From Bacilli bacterium (GTDB lineage Bacteria > Bacillota_I > Bacilli_A > RFN20 > CAG-826), in NCBI GenBank assembly GCA_900767605.1, contig CAAFZT010000063.1:1-64000 (forward strand): a stretch of DNA of 64,000 nt. The letters are read 5' to 3'. A program made the position numbers and the translations under genes. Below, piece after piece: positions 34,214 through 42,937 of the stretch; within the stretch, counting starts at the first letter, position 1; the number at the start of each line of letters is the position of its first letter. The notes below the pieces were generated by a model. That model had not been told where the DNA came from, did not search any database, and worked only from the letters and a program-made list of their open reading frames with translations.

Positions 34214-34630
34214 CTAAAGCGTTTTCCTCTTCTGCCAACTAGCATTTCCAATAGCCGGACTTATTTGAACCAACTCTTTCGATGTATCCTCTTTTTTAAA
34301 ACGAATACGGCATTGTCGATTGACGTTTTGCCTAAACAACAGACGACCGCAAGTTCTTTTTTTCGTTATGTTTGGATTGTTTCGTATCTCGGCGAGCGCC
34401 TTTGTTCGTGAGTCATTAAGACCATTTTCTTCGGTTTTATTACAAACTTTATTACCAACCTTAATACCCACTTTATTACCCGTTTTATTACCCACTTTAT
34501 TACCCACCTCATGGATGAAATTGAATGGGACGGTGACTGTAATGTCGTTGTCGTAGAAATCAAACGTCCCTTCGCCATATTCGGAAAGAACGCTTCTTAT
34601 TATCCGGATTTTCCTAACAAAAAAAGCTAC
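34214..34630 (-). pseudogene. Frameshifted C-terminal remnant of an AlbA_2 regulator (VGNK type)
   Basis: The frame reads EYGEGTFDFYDNDITVTVPF, the usual end of the ATPase-like part of AlbA_2 regulators, then six 12-bp repeats coding VGNK-like units, then NNPNITKK. At a run of seven A residues the frame is lost; another frame continues ELAVVCCLGKTSIDNAVFVL, and after a second shift a third frame gives GYIERVGSNKSGYWKC and stop. The upstream AlbA_2 half is missing. The gene is therefore dead, though its repeats are well kept. Confidence 0.85.
34436..34507 (-). repeat. Six 12-bp coding repeats (VGNK type)
   Basis: Six consecutive 12-bp units (34436, 34448, 34460, 34472, 34484, 34496) of the form TTTATTACCMAC on the plus strand encode VGNK, TGNK, VGIK, VGNK, VCNK-like repeats. 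The unit at 34448 is identical to the orphan operator arms at 138 and 32274. Confidence 0.85.
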
Positions 34631-34829
34631 CATTCGAAGACTATTCTTCGTTGATTGTGCGATAGATGGCTCCGATTGTCTTATTTCTTTACCATAAATG
34701 CACAAAAACATTTAACGAATTCGCCACTTAGAGTGAACGATTCGCGGTCTTTCCTCGTTTTTAGCCTTTTTTCAGATTATCAACTAACCATGTACGTCAA
34801 GCTTTTTTGGAGAGCATCCCGACTATTTC

Positions 34830-35405
34830 TTATTTTTCTCTCGTATCATTAAGAGAATGTCTCACTTTAGATTCCAGTTTTTTCTGAACAAATGGCTTTA
34901 TATTATTTAGGAGAATTGCTGCGATCTTATTCTTTTGACGTTGAGTAATTGCATCTTTGTCTCTTTTATTAAACATCTTAAGTAAAAACTTATAGTTCTC
35001 CTCTTCGTGATACTTCTCGTCAGTTGAATAAAAGGCTCCTTCATCATATAAGTGCTTCAAAAGTTTTCGGCTAAATAAATCAGTGCTCAAGTTTAAGAAT
35101 TCGTTTTCTTCCACCGCATGATAAAGTTTGAATAGCTGCTCGGTAAGAGAAGTCTGATTGTTTAGGTCGCTTCGCTCAAATTTCCGGATGCAAGAGCTTC
35201 CTATCGGAAATAGAGTTTCTTTGGTCTTTGTATTTTCGATGGTATAAAGGTAGCGTATATCTTCTTTTCCGCAGACACACGACGAAGAACAAGACTCATC
35301 TTCATCCGCATCCGCAATCTCCCATTCCAAAACTGCATTTATCCAATTTTTTGAGCAGGATTTTTCTAAAACAACCTTTTTTAGTTGCTCAAAAGAAGAT
35401 GGCAT
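34830..35405 (-). CDS. Cys-rich hypothetical protein with zinc-ribbon-like motif
   Basis: The 191-residue protein contains CVCGKEDIRYLYTIENTKT and IGSSCIRKF, giving a C-x-C plus distant C pattern typical of small zinc-binding modules in phage and plasmid proteins. The remaining sequence is helical and charged, ending in a basic tail. I have seen the CxCG...IGSxCI arrangement in mobile-element proteins but cannot name the family. ATG 35405 has a strong AAGGAGGA ribosome binding site. It stands alone in the accessory block. Confidence 0.65.
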   Translation of the reverse strand: MPSSFEQLKKVVLEKSCSKNWINAVLEWEIADADEDESCSSSCVCGKEDIRYLYTIENTKTKETLFPIGSSCIRKFERSDLNNQTSLTEQLFKLYHAVEENEFLNLSTDLFSRKLLKHLYDEGAFYSTDEKYHEEENYKFLLKMFNKRDKDAITQRQKNKIAAILLNNIKPFVQKKLESKVRHSLNDTREK

Positions 35406-35501
35406 ACAAGTTCCTCCTTTTTATCTTGCTTATATTTTATCACAGAAGTTCCATAAAGCACGGCTGGCAGGAAAGGGGGCCCAGTCGTTTTGCTAGATAG
35501 T

Positions 35502-35530
35502 AAATCGGATTTTTAAGCCTGTTTACGGGG
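35502..35530. repeat. 29-bp dispersed repeat, copy 2
   Basis: The segment beginning AAATCGGATTTTTAAGCC matches 30003-30031 at 25 of 29 positions. It lies between two hypothetical genes. Confidence 0.4.
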
Positions 35531-35594
35531 TTTAGAGGTGAAAATTCGCCTCTTGCAGCATCGCACTTAGTAGTCAAACATCGAGTGAGACGTT

Positions 35595-36446
35595 TTAATT
35601 CGACGATTTGGCCTTCTCTTCTAAAACCAGGAATTTATTCAAGGTTTCTTTCGTCTGCACGTAGCTCTCCACATAGATGCACATGTTAAACATTTCATCC
35701 AAATGTCTTTCTTTATCTTTGACGAACCACAAATATGGTTTTTCCTTTTGCTTGGTGTCAGGGTGGCGAATTAATTGGGAATATCTTTTGATTTGACCAA
35801 TCATATCGACGGTATGATATTTTGAAAGAGTCGGTTCTAAACGATCAATAAGGTGGTGCAAAGCCGTTTCTTTCGCCTTCACATCTCCATCTCTAGATCC
35901 TAGATATTCGTATATCGCAGCACGGATTGTCTTTGGAGACGCTTCAGCAACGCATTCCGCTTGCGGATTAATTTTAATAGCGCGGCAAGTGTGCATTTCC
36001 TCGTTTTCCACCACGGTTTTATAACCAATGCTATGCAAGCTATTGTGCACAAACTCCACAAATTGTTTGCAGATTGCTTGGTTCAAACCCCAGTCGCTCC
36101 ATTTGGCACGGCCATTCGGGGAAAATGAAACGAAATATAAATTAATGAGGATCTCACAATATTTTAGAAATTCTTCCGTAATGGCGCGCCGCTCTTTGAC
36201 TGGCAAGTTTGCGTAATCACAGCCACAATGTTCGGAAAGTTCGCTTGTATTTTGGCGTATACAATCATTATAGTCGACATAATAAGGCCGCAAACTTTCG
36301 GAAAGGGGAAAGCACACCTCGAATAAAGTTGAAATGGTATGTCGATATATACTCGCCTCTTTATAAATCAGTCGAGTAATTTTCCCAAATTCCACCAACG
36401 GATCGCTTTTATACCCATCTAGTTGTGAAAAGATTGATTTGCGCAT
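35595..36446 (-). CDS. Hypothetical helical protein
   Basis: The 283-residue protein is predicted to be mostly helical and lacks any motif I recognise (segments such as WSDWGLNQAICKQFVEFVHN and HHLIDRLEPTLSKYHTVDMI). ATG 36446 is preceded by AGGAGG and is preferred over the ATG ten codons upstream. It is codirectional with the ASCH gene about 130 bp upstream and next to a nuclease-helicase, so it may belong to one accessory module with them. Confidence 0.65.
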   Translation of the reverse strand: MRKSIFSQLDGYKSDPLVEFGKITRLIYKEASIYRHTISTLFEVCFPLSESLRPYYVDYNDCIRQNTSELSEHCGCDYANLPVKERRAITEEFLKYCEILINLYFVSFSPNGRAKWSDWGLNQAICKQFVEFVHNSLHSIGYKTVVENEEMHTCRAIKINPQAECVAEASPKTIRAAIYEYLGSRDGDVKAKETALHHLIDRLEPTLSKYHTVDMIGQIKRYSQLIRHPDTKQKEKPYLWFVKDKERHLDEMFNMCIYVESYVQTKETLNKFLVLEEKAKSSN

Positions 36447-36573
36447 ATCGCCTCCTCCTAACAATAGAAACACTTTGCGATTTCAGCATTTATTTGCAAA
36501 AAAGTATAACATCGGTTTTCCATAATGGCATGATGCTCCTAGGGCTTCAGCCAGCAACAAACAACACCTCAAA

Positions 36574-36942
36574 TTATTTCACGTATACGAACGGCTGTGG
36601 TGCCATTCTTAAACCAAAGTCCAATAAGGATTTGGGTCTCTCGTATACTTTGATTTCTCCAAGCTTATAGGCGTAAGCAATCTGCTTATCCTTAAAGTAT
36701 TCATCAAAGAACGACTTAGTGATTCCGGATTGGTTCTTGGTTCGATTCCAAAGTTCTTCGGGCGAAGTGGCGATAACACCGAGGATTTCTACTTCTGCGA
36801 CAACCTTCATCATTGGTTTCGTTGTATAGATAATAAGGGTATCAACCTGTTGTTTAGCAACCCTCGTCCGATATTCAAACTTCTTCTCCCCACTTAGGAT
36901 TTTCTCGACGTATTCTGGATTGATAGCAACGATGATTTTCAT
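36574..36942 (-). CDS. ASCH/PUA-like domain protein
   Basis: The 122-residue protein begins MKIIVAINPEYVEKILSGEK and contains KFEYRT, VAEVEILGVI and IAYAYKLGEIKVY, the layout of the ASCH branch of the PUA-like fold, which binds RNA or modified nucleotides. AGGAGG lies six bases before ATG 36942; ATG 36948 is also possible. It is divergent from the nuclease-helicase gene with 90 bp between starts, so the two probably share a control region. A role in nucleic-acid sensing for defence is possible but not shown. Confidence 0.8.
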   Translation of the reverse strand: MKIIVAINPEYVEKILSGEKKFEYRTRVAKQQVDTLIIYTTKPMMKVVAEVEILGVIATSPEELWNRTKNQSGITKSFFDEYFKDKQIAYAYKLGEIKVYERPKSLLDFGLRMAPQPFVYVK

Positions 36943-37031
36943 TTTCATCCTCCTGCCACCGAGACATCTCAAACCACGTTTTCATAAAAATCTTGTTTTT
37001 GAGGATTGCCATCACAAAAATAATTATAACG

Positions 37032-38525
37032 ATGACCAATAAACCCGTTTCACTAATTCAATTAACAAACTTAAAAGATAACGAGGAACTTTCGAAAGCC
37101 TTTGTTCCCTATATCGCAGGATTGCCTTCTAGAGGCGAATACAGACATCAAGAAATAGAAGACATTGCGTCTCTTTTAGCCAATTTCAAATTGCCGGAGA
37201 ACTGCTATTCCGATTTTATCTACAGTTACAAGATTGCCCATTTTAACGAGGAATTCGACTTAATAAAGATAACGGACAACCAAGTTATCAACATCGAACT
37301 CAAAAGCCAAATGATTTCCAAAGTGAAAATCGAAGAGCAATTAAAACGGCATGAGCACGCCTTGAAGCTATTGTCGAATCAAATCTATTGTTTCACCTAC
37401 GTTAGTAAAACAAATGAACTGTTTCGATGGTATGACGGCAAATTGTTTGAGTGTTCCTTCGAATCGCTAAAAGATCTGCTAGCATCTTCTTTGATAACCC
37501 AAGATGTTGATTTGGATGAGGCGTTTTCGCCCAAAAACATTTTAGTATCTCCTCTTAATGACTCTGAACGTTTCGTCCATGGCGAATATCTATTGACCCA
37601 AAAACAAGAGGATATTAAGCAAGACATCCTTTCCAAAATCCGTAATTGCAATTCTTCTATCTTTCTAGGAATTACCGGTGGACCCGGAACAGGAAAAACG
37701 CTCCTTTTATACGATATCGCCAAAGAACTAAGCAAAACGATGAAAGTTTTGGTCATTCACTGTGGCGAACTGTGTGAAGGACATCACTTTCTGAAATTGA
37801 ATTTGAAAAACGTGCAGATTCGCCCAATAAAACATTTTCGCGATAACAATATCGAGAATGACATCGGCTGTATATTGCTAGATGAAGCGCAAAGAATATA
37901 CGATTCGTTGCTTGAAAAGATTGTCGGGCAGGCAAATGTTAAAAAACTTCCCTGCATTATTTCTTACGACGAGAAACAGCGATTATCCCATTCCGAATTA
38001 AAAAGAAAGTCCGTTAGTCGGATAGCTAACCTATGCGGAAAGCCTTTCAAGTTAACCACGACAATAAGGACAAATAAAGAGACCATTCAATTCATTAATT
38101 GTCTTTTCAATCTAAATAACGACCATAAAAACGCATTATTTTCTAACATCAAGCTGTTCTACGAACCCGATAAAATGAAGGCTGCTGACCTAGCAAAATC
38201 CATGAGCGACCAGGGTTACCGATATATCGGGCTGACACCATCGAGTTATGACCACAAATTAGACTACCAAAAAGGCGACTTGAATACTCATGCGGTCATT
38301 GGACAAGAATTCGGCAAAGTATGCATGATCATGGATGAGCACTTCTTTTACAACGAAGAAAATCGCCTCAGTTCTTTGCATCACCCCAACTCTGACTACA
38401 TATGTACGAACCTTTTGTGGCAAGGCCTCACGCGTGCAAGAACGGGAATCGCATTAGTTGTAACGACGGAACATCTAGTCGAAAAGATTCTTCCGTTACT
38501 TACAAGCACAAAGAACCGCCAATAG
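37032..38525 (+). CDS. NERD-like nuclease fused to DUF2075 helicase-like ATPase
   Basis: The 497-residue protein has an N-terminal PD-(D/E)XK-type region (EFDLIKITDNQVINIELKS) and a C-terminal superfamily 1 helicase-like ATPase of the DUF2075 type: Walker A GGPGTGKTLL, Walker B CILLDEAQRI, TTTIRTN and the late motif LLWQGLTRARTG. Such nuclease-helicase fusions act in phage defence or DNA repair. The long frame begins with TTG at 36993; ATG 37032 is taken as the start although no clear ribosome binding site is seen. A bidirectional-type terminator follows. All ATPase motifs are present. Confidence 0.85.
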   Translation: MTNKPVSLIQLTNLKDNEELSKAFVPYIAGLPSRGEYRHQEIEDIASLLANFKLPENCYSDFIYSYKIAHFNEEFDLIKITDNQVINIELKSQMISKVKIEEQLKRHEHALKLLSNQIYCFTYVSKTNELFRWYDGKLFECSFESLKDLLASSLITQDVDLDEAFSPKNILVSPLNDSERFVHGEYLLTQKQEDIKQDILSKIRNCNSSIFLGITGGPGTGKTLLLYDIAKELSKTMKVLVIHCGELCEGHHFLKLNLKNVQIRPIKHFRDNNIENDIGCILLDEAQRIYDSLLEKIVGQANVKKLPCIISYDEKQRLSHSELKRKSVSRIANLCGKPFKLTTTIRTNKETIQFINCLFNLNNDHKNALFSNIKLFYEPDKMKAADLAKSMSDQGYRYIGLTPSSYDHKLDYQKGDLNTHAVIGQEFGKVCMIMDEHFFYNEENRLSSLHHPNSDYICTNLLWQGLTRARTGIALVVTTEHLVEKILPLLTSTKNRQ

Positions 38526-38528
38526 AAA

Positions 38529-38556
38529 ATGGAGCCGCGTTTTGAAGCGGCTCCAT
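38529..38556. terminator. Terminator hairpin between convergent genes
   Basis: ATGGAGCCGC (38529-38538) and GCGGCTCCAT (38547-38556) form a perfect 10-bp stem with an 8-base loop, between the stops of the nuclease-helicase gene and the surface protein gene that meets it. It can serve both directions, though T-runs are weak. Confidence 0.75.
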
Positions 38557-38578
38557 ATCGTTATATATACCCTTAAGA

Positions 38579-40201
38579 TTAGTTGGATTTCTTACGACGG
38601 AAGAAGAGTAGAGATGCACTGGCGGCAATCGTAACGGCTCCAATGCCAACAAGAGTCCATGTGGTGGAATCCGTTGCACCCGGAAGCATCAAGGCATTGG
38701 CTTTGGTGGTAGTGTGACGGCCAAGGAAGTCATGAAGAGCAGCGTACTTGGTGTTGATAATGAAATCATAACCAGCAAGAGCTTGTTTCATTTTCTCGCC
38801 TTCAAAATTGCCGTATTTAATCGCCATCTTATCGGGGATAGAGAGGGTATCAAACGTAGCTTCAGCTTCGCTCCATTTGGCTTCCGTAAGAGCCGTATTG
38901 CCGGTCGGATCGCAAATTTCATTTAGCTTAGCCAAGAAGGTTTCGGCCCAGGTTTCGGTGCCAAAGGTCACAGGCGCGTCCGGAGAAACATAGATAGACG
39001 GGGCAATTTGGCCACTCGAATAGCAAGAGAAAAGGGGGCTCCTATCATTGTGGCGGAGACTATTGTTAGTGTTAGAGCCAGTAAACTTAATGGTCCAAAC
39101 TCCATTGGAGCAGGATAATTTTGCAAACGAATTTGCGTTGATATCCTGAAACACTTTTTCCGTCCTCAGATAATTATTCCCTTTCCCGGAGCCAGCGGCA
39201 TATAAAACGCCCATTTCTTTTTCATCATACAAGGCAAACGTCCCATTTTTCGCAGGCAATACAAGCAAGGAAGTGTAAGTATCTTGAGCCACAATCCTAT
39301 CTCCGCTCGTCTCCACCTCGATTTCAGCGCGATTATTATCGCCTTGCTTATCTAAGATTTTAGTGACGTCCCCTTTAGTATTGGCGATGTAAATCTTCTT
39401 TCCAGCCACGATATCAGCAGTAACCGTTGATTTCGTATAGAAATTGCCTTTAATCGCTTTAACAACAAATTGGCACTCATGAGGAGTTTCTCCAGAAACG
39501 TATTGGAACTTAATAACATTATCACCTTCAACAAGAATGGGGCTTTCAATCGTTACATCGCTTTTCAAAACACTCGTATTCCCGTCTTTGTGGGTTGCCG
39601 TGATAGTGAAAGCATCAAGCGTCGCCTTATCGCCAACAAAGAAAGTTGCTTTCGGATCGGCCAATTCCGCCGAAATACTCGTGACAGGCGATGTCGTTAC
39701 CGGCGCGGAGGGTTGAAGAGTAACCGAAATTTTAGTTACACGAACTTGTGCTTTTAGATTGAAGGAAACGCTATCAGCACTACCGGACCAACTACCAATC
39801 TGGCCACTACTGGAAAACCCTGTTGATATAATAAAATTTTCAGGCTTATATTTGTTAGCGCATGTGATTTTTATAGAATTAATAATCAAATTTGGATCGT
39901 CCGATTCAATGGTAAGAATCGACCCTTGATAGAAACGATAGGCTTTGCCATCGTCCAATTTGCAAGGGTATGGTTGGCTGCAAGTCCCTTGTGTGACATT
40001 AAAGGTCACGACATCTTGAGTCATGGTAACGACCGATGAATCACTCGCTTTTTGGCTAGTCGCGTCAAATACAATAGTTTTCTCCGCTTCCGCCGCCTTC
40101 ACCATCAACGCATCTTGATGGCCTAAGCCCATCTTCACTCCGCCTAGGGTCACACCAAAAGCAAGGGTTCCTAAGGCTAACGCTAAGAATCTTTTCTTCA
40201 T
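38579..40201 (-). CDS. Secreted surface protein with C-terminal membrane anchor
   Basis: The 540-residue protein has a signal peptide (LALALGTLAFGVTLGGV) and a C-terminal sorting-like end: MLPGATDSTTW, a hydrophobic helix (LVGIGAVTIAASASLLFF) and RRKK. The LPGAT element resembles, but does not match, the LPxTG sortase motif. The body is beta-rich (about residues 45-170 and 190-260 look like separate domains). It is preceded by a 265-base leader with two large predicted hairpins. Likely a wall- or membrane-attached surface protein; activity unknown. Confidence 0.78.
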   Translation of the reverse strand: MKKRFLALALGTLAFGVTLGGVKMGLGHQDALMVKAAEAEKTIVFDATSQKASDSSVVTMTQDVVTFNVTQGTCSQPYPCKLDDGKAYRFYQGSILTIESDDPNLIINSIKITCANKYKPENFIISTGFSSSGQIGSWSGSADSVSFNLKAQVRVTKISVTLQPSAPVTTSPVTSISAELADPKATFFVGDKATLDAFTITATHKDGNTSVLKSDVTIESPILVEGDNVIKFQYVSGETPHECQFVVKAIKGNFYTKSTVTADIVAGKKIYIANTKGDVTKILDKQGDNNRAEIEVETSGDRIVAQDTYTSLLVLPAKNGTFALYDEKEMGVLYAAGSGKGNNYLRTEKVFQDINANSFAKLSCSNGVWTIKFTGSNTNNSLRHNDRSPLFSCYSSGQIAPSIYVSPDAPVTFGTETWAETFLAKLNEICDPTGNTALTEAKWSEAEATFDTLSIPDKMAIKYGNFEGEKMKQALAGYDFIINTKYAALHDFLGRHTTTKANALMLPGATDSTTWTLVGIGAVTIAASASLLFFRRKKSN

Positions 40202-40232
40202 GTTCTTTGTTTCTCCTAATTTGATTAACGCG

Positions 40233-40467
40233 CTTTATCCTTGGCCGTTAAGCGGGTTGCACCCGTTTAGTAGCCGAGAAACGGCGCCTTCTGGGAGAAG
40301 GGTGCACCGCTTCTACTAGACGGCCAAGGATAAAGCCTTGGCAAGTGTGCTTCCTTTGCTAACGAATAGGAAGAACGGTCTAATAGACTAGAGGAGAGAA
40401 GGGGCCTGCTTCTATCCTAGTTTAGGCATAGAATCCCCATAGGCCGGATCTCACGGCTCTAGTCTAT
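40233..40467 (-). ncRNA. Structured leader of the anchored surface protein gene
   Basis: Two consecutive inverted structures fill the leader. The downstream one has perfect 16-bp arms (40233-40248 and 40320-40335, CTTTATCCTTGGCCGT) enclosing nested GCGGTGCACCC/GGGTGCAACCCGC pairing. The upstream one has arms of about 11 bp (40384-40395 and 40457-40467, TAGACTAGAG) enclosing GGGG-ATTCTAT/ATAGAA-CCCC pairing. A TATATA-type -10 lies just upstream at about 40475. The elements look like a structured RNA such as a regulatory leader; no known class was recognised. Confidence 0.5.
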
Positions 40468-40564
40468 CCTACTATATATAAGAATGAAACCATGATTTTA
40501 AACAAAGCCGATTCTATGCACTCAAATAAACATGAAAGCGGTTACTTTGGTGTCTATAGAAAAT

Positions 40565-40591
40565 ATGCCGCCCCGGGATTCGGGACGGCAT
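40565..40591 (-). terminator. Terminator-like hairpin after the surface gene remnant
   Basis: ATGCCG...CGGCAT arms enclose CCCCGGGATTCGGGA. The hairpin closely resembles that at 41892-41917 after the intact paralogue, supporting a duplicated gene end with its terminator. Confidence 0.65.
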
Positions 40592-40609
40592 CCATGAAGG
40601 TGGGGTTCG

Positions 40610-41037
40610 TTAAAGAACCGGGGGGTCGATGCCGGCAAAAGACAAGGATATCGATACGGAACCCTTATCGCATTCGTCTTGGTTCTCCACTTCCGTTCCT
40701 TCTAGCCAGGTGACGCCATAGTAATAACGAATTTCATCAGGATGGATAACGCCCAGGGATTGGGGGTGGTCCAACCCCATCTTTTTATTCGGCATCTCAA
40801 TGGATTCGGTATAGATATGATTGATATCCGACTTTGCATAAGAACCAATGTTAATTTGGAATCGTGGGTGGCTATCGATGGGACAAAACGATCCGTATTA
40901 CCGCCGTTTTCTTGGTCGAAAACATGATAAGCAAAATGCTCTTCCCTTTCCCCGTTGGTTATCACCGGGGATTCCGGGTTCTCCGCTTCCCTCGACTTTG
41001 CTTCACGCCTTTTGAAACGGAACAAATGCGCGGGCAA
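40610..41037 (-). pseudogene. 3' remnant of a SipW-substrate gene
   Basis: The last frame reads IRYYYGVTWLEGTEVENQ and SVSISLSFAGIDPPVL, about 80% identical to the end of the protein at 41936-42841 (RYYYGVVWLEGTEMENQ, SVSISLSFAGIDPASY). Upstream, a second frame contains YHVFDQENGG and similar fragments, so at least one frameshift is present. The signal peptide and first half are missing. The remnant and its terminator form a partial copy of the intact gene, with an AlbA_2 fragment between the two. Confidence 0.75.
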
Positions 41038-41097
41038 CTAAAAGGTACAGGACGGCGAGCCCGTTTACGCCCCTCTATTGTGCTTGCCTAGGTTTCC

Positions 41098-41880
41098 CTA
41101 TTTCAGCGTCTCCCAATACCCTTTTTTGTTCGATCCAACGCGTTGGATGTATCCGCTTTTCTTAAGGAAGGAAATATTGTTCTGAACGGCGGTCTCGCCT
41201 AATCTCAACTCCACCATGAGACGAGGCCGAGTGATGTTCGGGTTGTCCCGAATCAGTTCAAGCATCTTCTGTTGGGTTTGATTGAGCGTATCCCTCACTT
41301 TATCCCTCACTTTATCCCTCACTTCCGGTTGATGGACGAAATTAAATGGGATGGTGACACGAATCGAATTTTCCTCAATGGCAATGGCGTCTTCCCCATA
41401 GAACGAGGTGATTTTCGGAACTCCCCTGCCACTGGTCTCGGAAATGTGGAGTTGGTTGATGATCTTGGCGAGGCTTTTGTTGACGGGTACCGAATCCCCT
41501 CGATAGAACCCGAGCATGGTCTGCTCCGGCGGCAACGGGCCGCGGGAGAGGATCTCCAACCTATCAGAATACATCGTGAACGCGGGGCCATAACCCGTCA
41601 CCCATTTATTGTGGAGAATTGCGTTGAGTGTTGCTTCAAAAAAGGCACTGGGTTCAAACAGTGGGACGTCCTTGCGTTCTACTTTTCGGTTCGTCTCGTC
41701 CGCTTGAATCAGATTGATGGTGTCGCCGCAATCGATCAGCTTATCCAGAGAAACCGGGACACAACAATTGCCGAATTCCCTCACCGAATACAAGGATCTA
41801 TTCTTCCCTCGTTTGCAAATGAGATTTAAAACAATGGGGATTCCATGCGCGCAAAAACCCGGAAAGCGGTTGCAAAGCGT
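41098..41880 (-). pseudogene. 5'-truncated AlbA_2 regulator (VRDK type)
   Basis: The frame is open from 42003, but its first about 45 codons overlap the end and terminator of the surface gene and are unlikely to be translated. Recognisable sequence starts at GIPIVLNLICKRGKNRSLYS and runs through the GHKL-like part (FFEATLNAILHNKWVTG, GRGVPKITSFYGED) to a winged helix ending GSNKKGYWETLK. The AlbA_2 domain is missing. VRDKVRDKVRDT repeats join the two parts. Probably a decayed regulator left between two copies of a host gene end. Confidence 0.75.
41290..41325 (-). repeat. Three 12-bp coding repeats (VRDK type)
   Basis: Three units at 41290, 41302 and 41314 (ATCCCTCACTTT on the plus strand; GTG AGG GAT AAA in coding sense) encode VRDK. 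No copy of this unit was found elsewhere in the window by eye. Confidence 0.8.
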
Positions 41881-41891
41881 CCATGGAAAAG

Positions 41892-41917
41892 ATGCCGTCC
41901 CGAGTTGGGGGCGGCAT
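41892..41917 (-). terminator. Terminator-like hairpin of SipW-substrate gene
   Basis: ATGCCGTCCC and GGGGGCGGCAT form a stem after the stop at 41936. It is almost the same as the hairpin at 40565-40591. Confidence 0.65.
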
Positions 41918-41935
41918 AGAAATTCGTTTATCCGT

Positions 41936-42841
41936 TTAGTAACTCGCAGGATCAATGCCAGCAAAAGACAGCGAAATCGATACGGATCCGTTTTGGCAGG
42001 CATCCTGGTTTTCCATCTCGGTACCCTCTAACCAGACCACCCCATAATAATAACGGGTGCCTTGGGCGGTTAATTGGCCCATATATTGTTTGCTCGTAAA
42101 CGGGGTGAATTGGTTTGGCATCGCGAAGTCCTCGACGTAGAAATGATTGAAGGTCGAATCATCGCTATAACGGGACGTAGATACGGTTCGATCGGTATTT
42201 AAAATCGGCGAATCGATATAGGTATCTAACACTGCGTCCTTCTTCTTTTCAAAGACCATCTTGCATTCGCCTAGATAGGCTCCATTCGCGTCTTTTCGGT
42301 CGTAGTTCTTCTTATTTACTTCTAAAACCGATACGCGGGTCCATTGGGATAACATAACATCCGCGTCTTTTTCTTTATCCACGGGATTAATCGAAGTCCC
42401 GTTACATAAAAATAATGGCAATTCTGTAGTTCCGGGGTTTGTTACCGAAAACCGGAACAAGGTGTAATAATGATAATCCCCTGTCACGTTTCTAACGTTA
42501 TAGCACTTCCCGTTTAATTGGGATGAATCCATCCAATCGGGACGATAGATGGTTCGTCCGTCTTTGCTGGATACATCCTTCGTCACGGATTCGTTGGATA
42601 ACAAGGTTTGATGGACGCCACTATGGTCTCCATTTCCTTCTTGCATCACGGCTTTCGGATCGGATATCGAATCAATCGATACCCTTAAATGGCCATAGTT
42701 GCCATTGACGGTAATCGAAGAATAATTCATCGATACCGAGCGGTTGACGTTAAACCAAGCAAGAGTGGAAACCGCCGCGGTGGATAAAGAAGCCACGATT
42801 AAAACCGAGATGGCAATCAGGGCTTTGTTGGGATTTTTCAT
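41936..42841 (-). CDS. SipW-type secreted protein, AWF-signal group, third gene of the cluster
   Basis: The 301-residue protein has the signal AAVSTLAWFNVNRSVSMNY, where AWF marks the likely SipW-type processing region, followed by a beta-rich mature part. WLEGTEMENQDACQNGSVSI near the C-terminus is shared by all three genes in the cluster. It lies downstream of two paralogues in the same direction and ends in a hairpin terminator. Its 3' half is duplicated as a remnant at 40610-41037. Likely exported surface protein. Confidence 0.82.
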   Translation of the reverse strand: MKNPNKALIAISVLIVASLSTAAVSTLAWFNVNRSVSMNYSSITVNGNYGHLRVSIDSISDPKAVMQEGNGDHSGVHQTLLSNESVTKDVSSKDGRTIYRPDWMDSSQLNGKCYNVRNVTGDYHYYTLFRFSVTNPGTTELPLFLCNGTSINPVDKEKDADVMLSQWTRVSVLEVNKKNYDRKDANGAYLGECKMVFEKKKDAVLDTYIDSPILNTDRTVSTSRYSDDSTFNHFYVEDFAMPNQFTPFTSKQYMGQLTAQGTRYYYGVVWLEGTEMENQDACQNGSVSISLSFAGIDPASY

Positions 42842-42880
42842 CGCGGCGGTTTCCTTTCTTCTTGAATTATAAGTAGAGAT

Positions 42881-42910
42881 AAGCGGGAGAGGGAATCCCC
42901 TCCCCCGCTT
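42881..42910 (-). terminator. Terminator hairpin after second SipW-substrate gene
   Basis: AAGCGGGAGAGGG (42881-42893) and CCCTCCCCCGCTT (42898-42910) form a strong GC-rich stem-loop between two surface genes. It could limit read-through and set relative levels of the paralogues. Confidence 0.75.
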
Positions 42911-42937
42911 CTAGACGTAGGGTTTTAACGAAACGGA

